NCBI GenBank assembly: GCA_946894095.1 | Contig: OX335653.1 | Coordinates: forward strand, 5,089,001-5,153,000 | Direction of reading: 5' to 3' | Origin: Incurvaria masculella | Taxonomy: Eukaryota; Arthropoda; Insecta; Lepidoptera; Incurvariidae | DNA: 64,000 nucleotides | Shown: piece after piece, positions 62,307 through 64,000 of the stretch | Numbering within the stretch: position 1 is the first letter of the stretch | Layout: every line of letters begins with the position of its first letter | The notes under the pieces: generated by a model | What the model was told of the DNA's origin: nothing | The model's database searches: none | Seen by the model: the letters and a program-made list of their open reading frames with translations, nothing else | Made by a program: the position numbers and the translations under genes

Positions 62307-62590
62307 CTACGGCGAGGAGTAGTATCGCTGCGGGTGCGAGTAGTGCGGCGGGTGCGTGTGGCGGCCGTGCGCGCGCAGGAAGTGCCCCTGCGCCGTGGTG
62401 AGCACGCGGCAGCGGCAGCCGCAGCGCTTGATGTACGAGCACGTCCAGCTGAGCGTGCCGCGCGCTCGCGAGTTGATCGTGTACTTGTCGCGGCGGTACA
62501 CGAGCAGGTGGTGGCCGGGCCGCATGGACGGCACGTAGAACAGCTCGCCGCCGCCCTCCTCCAGCGTGACCTCCACGGGCAGGGACCAGC
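62307..62590 (-). CDS. mod(mdg4): FLYWCH zinc-finger alternative 3' terminal exon
   Basis: The exon encodes 93 residues after a two-base split codon (GC, then TGG TCC). The acceptor is GGTTGCAG ending at 62591 and the stop is TAG at 62307-62309. A short acidic Gly-rich lead precedes the finger: LFYVPSMRPGHHLLVYRRDK, SWTC, Cys-rich RCGCRCRVLT, and GRHTHPPHYS. Several Cys sit near the second ligand position, as in the exons at 1341 and 28396, which it resembles most. The tail is short and Ser/Tyr-rich. It is the right-most exon seen, so the shared 5' exons are expected further right. Confidence 0.85.
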
Positions 62591-63067
62591 CTGCAACCGC
62601 GGCCGACATTCGTAACAAATATACGTGCGTCTTCCCTGCCGCCGAGACCGATTCGCATCCATACTACACTAATAGGAAAAACACTAAACTAACAGCAAAA
62701 AGAACTAAACCAACAGAAAAAGATCTAAACGAACATGAAAGAGAACTATACTAACAGGAAAACAGAACTAAACTAAGATTAAACTATTTCAGTGTCAAAA
62801 ATATTTCTGAGTTAGCTGCCTAGAGTTGATGTGAATCTAGCTGCAAAAACTTTTGACATATTGGATACGCCTTTTTGCCATTGACATATAGAATTTGCTT
62901 TAACACACCTCAAAGCTCAAGGATAGTGATTTTGATGATAACCATTCAGAAGCAGTGAACAGATGACAGATTGATCATACACGGTGTACAGCTGCCAGCA
63001 GTCCGAGCCGAAGTGAGGTAATTTTGTTCTCGAAACTGATCATCTTTTTTACGAATTTAGTTTAACA

Positions 63068-63197
63068 TAATATTTAGTTTGACGGCTTACCGCGCGTGTG
63101 AGGAGCAGGACGTACTGCTCGACGATTCGAAGCCTACTAAACGTCGAGCAGCACGTCCTGCTCCTCACACGCGCGGTAAGCTGTTAAACTAAGTATT
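63068..63197. repeat. Near-perfect palindrome, arms about 50 bp
   Basis: The left arm (cttaccgcgcgtgtgaggag... to gctcgacg) and the right arm are complementary with one mismatch over 39 bp. The pairing extends about 10 bp further outward with two changes. The loop is about 17 bp. Confidence 0.85.
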
Positions 63198-63224
63198 ATA
63201 GTTATGTCCCGCGTAAGTTAAAAA

Positions 63225-63505
63225 AAACCGGCCAAGTGCGAGTCGGACTCGCACACGAATGGTTCCGTACCATCGCACAAAAAAAAAAAAAACACGCCCT
63301 CCTTTAATAATTATTATTTTATAATGTTACCTATTTGTTGTTATAGCGGCAAAATAAATACATAATCTGTGAAAATTTCAGCTTCTTACCAGTTACGGTT
63401 CATGAGATACAGCCCTGTGACAGACGGACGGACGGACGGACGGACGGACAGCGGAGGCTTAGTAATAGGGTTCAGTTTTCACCCTTTGGGTATGGAACCC
63501 TAAAA
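63225..63505 (+). mobile_element. CCGGCCAAGTGCGAGTCGG-family repeat copy
   Basis: Same ends, same internal order and the same (GACG)n tract as at 32565-32875. It directly follows the large palindrome at 63068-63197. Confidence 0.85.
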
Positions 63506-63861
63506 AAATGATTAGTTTAATATACTTTCATCCTTCCCACATTAGTGTGTTCAAGTTAGGTTAGGTCAACGTAACTGTATTGAATTTAGTTTTCTTTCTA
63601 CACAACTTCTACGGTGAGATGTTTTGCAGTGATCGAAGGTCTGTGTGCATTACAGGAATGGTGTTCAGTTCCCATTCTGACCATAAGGACATAATTGGAA
63701 TCTAACAAACAAACATTTGTTATTTCTTTATTGAGGGTATCGATTATTTTATTACACGTTGAATGCATTTCTATAATGTGGTCTACTAAGTAAAATCAAA
63801 TATTATTACAGGCACATAAAATTGCTTCAAAAATCATTTTACAAGTGTCGGTTATTGTATA

Positions 63862-64000
63862 CTAGCTGAGGTACCCGGCTCCCCTCGGTCAATGTCGTTT
63901 TGTACGGATTGTCGGGTTGAATAATTTCCTGGATATTATATCAGTTCCTACTTTCATCCCCCATTTCAGCCCCTTACTATATATATACTATATATATACT
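63862..64000 (-). mobile_element. Helitron-like 3' end, running off the window
   Basis: CTAG followed by ctgaggtacccggctcccct is the complement of the 3' end of the element at 56101-57455. The rest lies beyond the right edge. Confidence 0.5.

Overview
The window looks like nuclear DNA of a moth or butterfly. It is AT-rich, crowded with short inverted-repeat elements, SINEs and dead LINEs of kinds common in Lepidoptera, and has no bacterial-style gene packing. No complete gene starts here. The coding content is a scattered series of single terminal exons, all on the minus strand, separated by 1 to 14 kb of transposon-rich DNA.

Eight exons encode a FLYWCH zinc finger: 1341-1627, 4253-about 4521, 28396-28745, 39462-39649, 43723-43922, 46127-46464, 48205-48536 and 62307-62590. 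Three other exons encode different modules: a GC-rich pipsqueak/CENP-B-type helix-turn-helix (18462-18904), an AT-rich helix-turn-helix of the same type (54472-54899), and a small basic module (30653-30879). In seven of the eight FLYWCH exons and in all three others, the 3' splice site leaves exactly two bases before the first full codon, and each exon runs to its own stop. The 4253 exon fits the same rule only if a weaker acceptor is used. This is the signature of alternative 3' exons joined to one shared upstream donor, as in mod(mdg4). Drosophila mod(mdg4) makes dozens of BTB-FLYWCH isoforms this way, partly by trans-splicing, and Bombyx mod(mdg4) is also reported to trans-splice. The shared BTB exons are not in the window; on this strand they should lie beyond base 64000.

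The array shows exon birth and death. The exon at 54472-54899 is the DNA-binding half of a pogo/Tigger-like transposase. Its catalytic half follows on the same strand (about 54460-53880) but is broken, with catalytic Asp positions replaced. The 43.0-43.9 kb block holds one FLYWCH exon and two decayed copies, one split by a TA-flanked MITE. A further FLYWCH tail near 41.4-41.6 kb is also split by a TA-flanked MITE. Comparing the copies suggests that the stop of the 43723 exon was recently a Trp codon; 44 more codons stay open behind it. At 28.7-29.3 kb a 209-bp tandem repeat has copied an exon's acceptor and first codons.

The rest is mobile DNA: jockey-like and other LINE fragments, a Penelope-like GIY-YIG fragment, Helitron-like ends, a 5S rRNA-derived SINE, a tRNA-derived SINE, many MITEs (several nested), minisatellites and an interstitial TTAGG tract. 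Two GC-rich islands (16.5-17.0 and 34.3-34.8 kb) and a TATA motif near 11.42 kb could be promoters, but no gene is seen attached to them.
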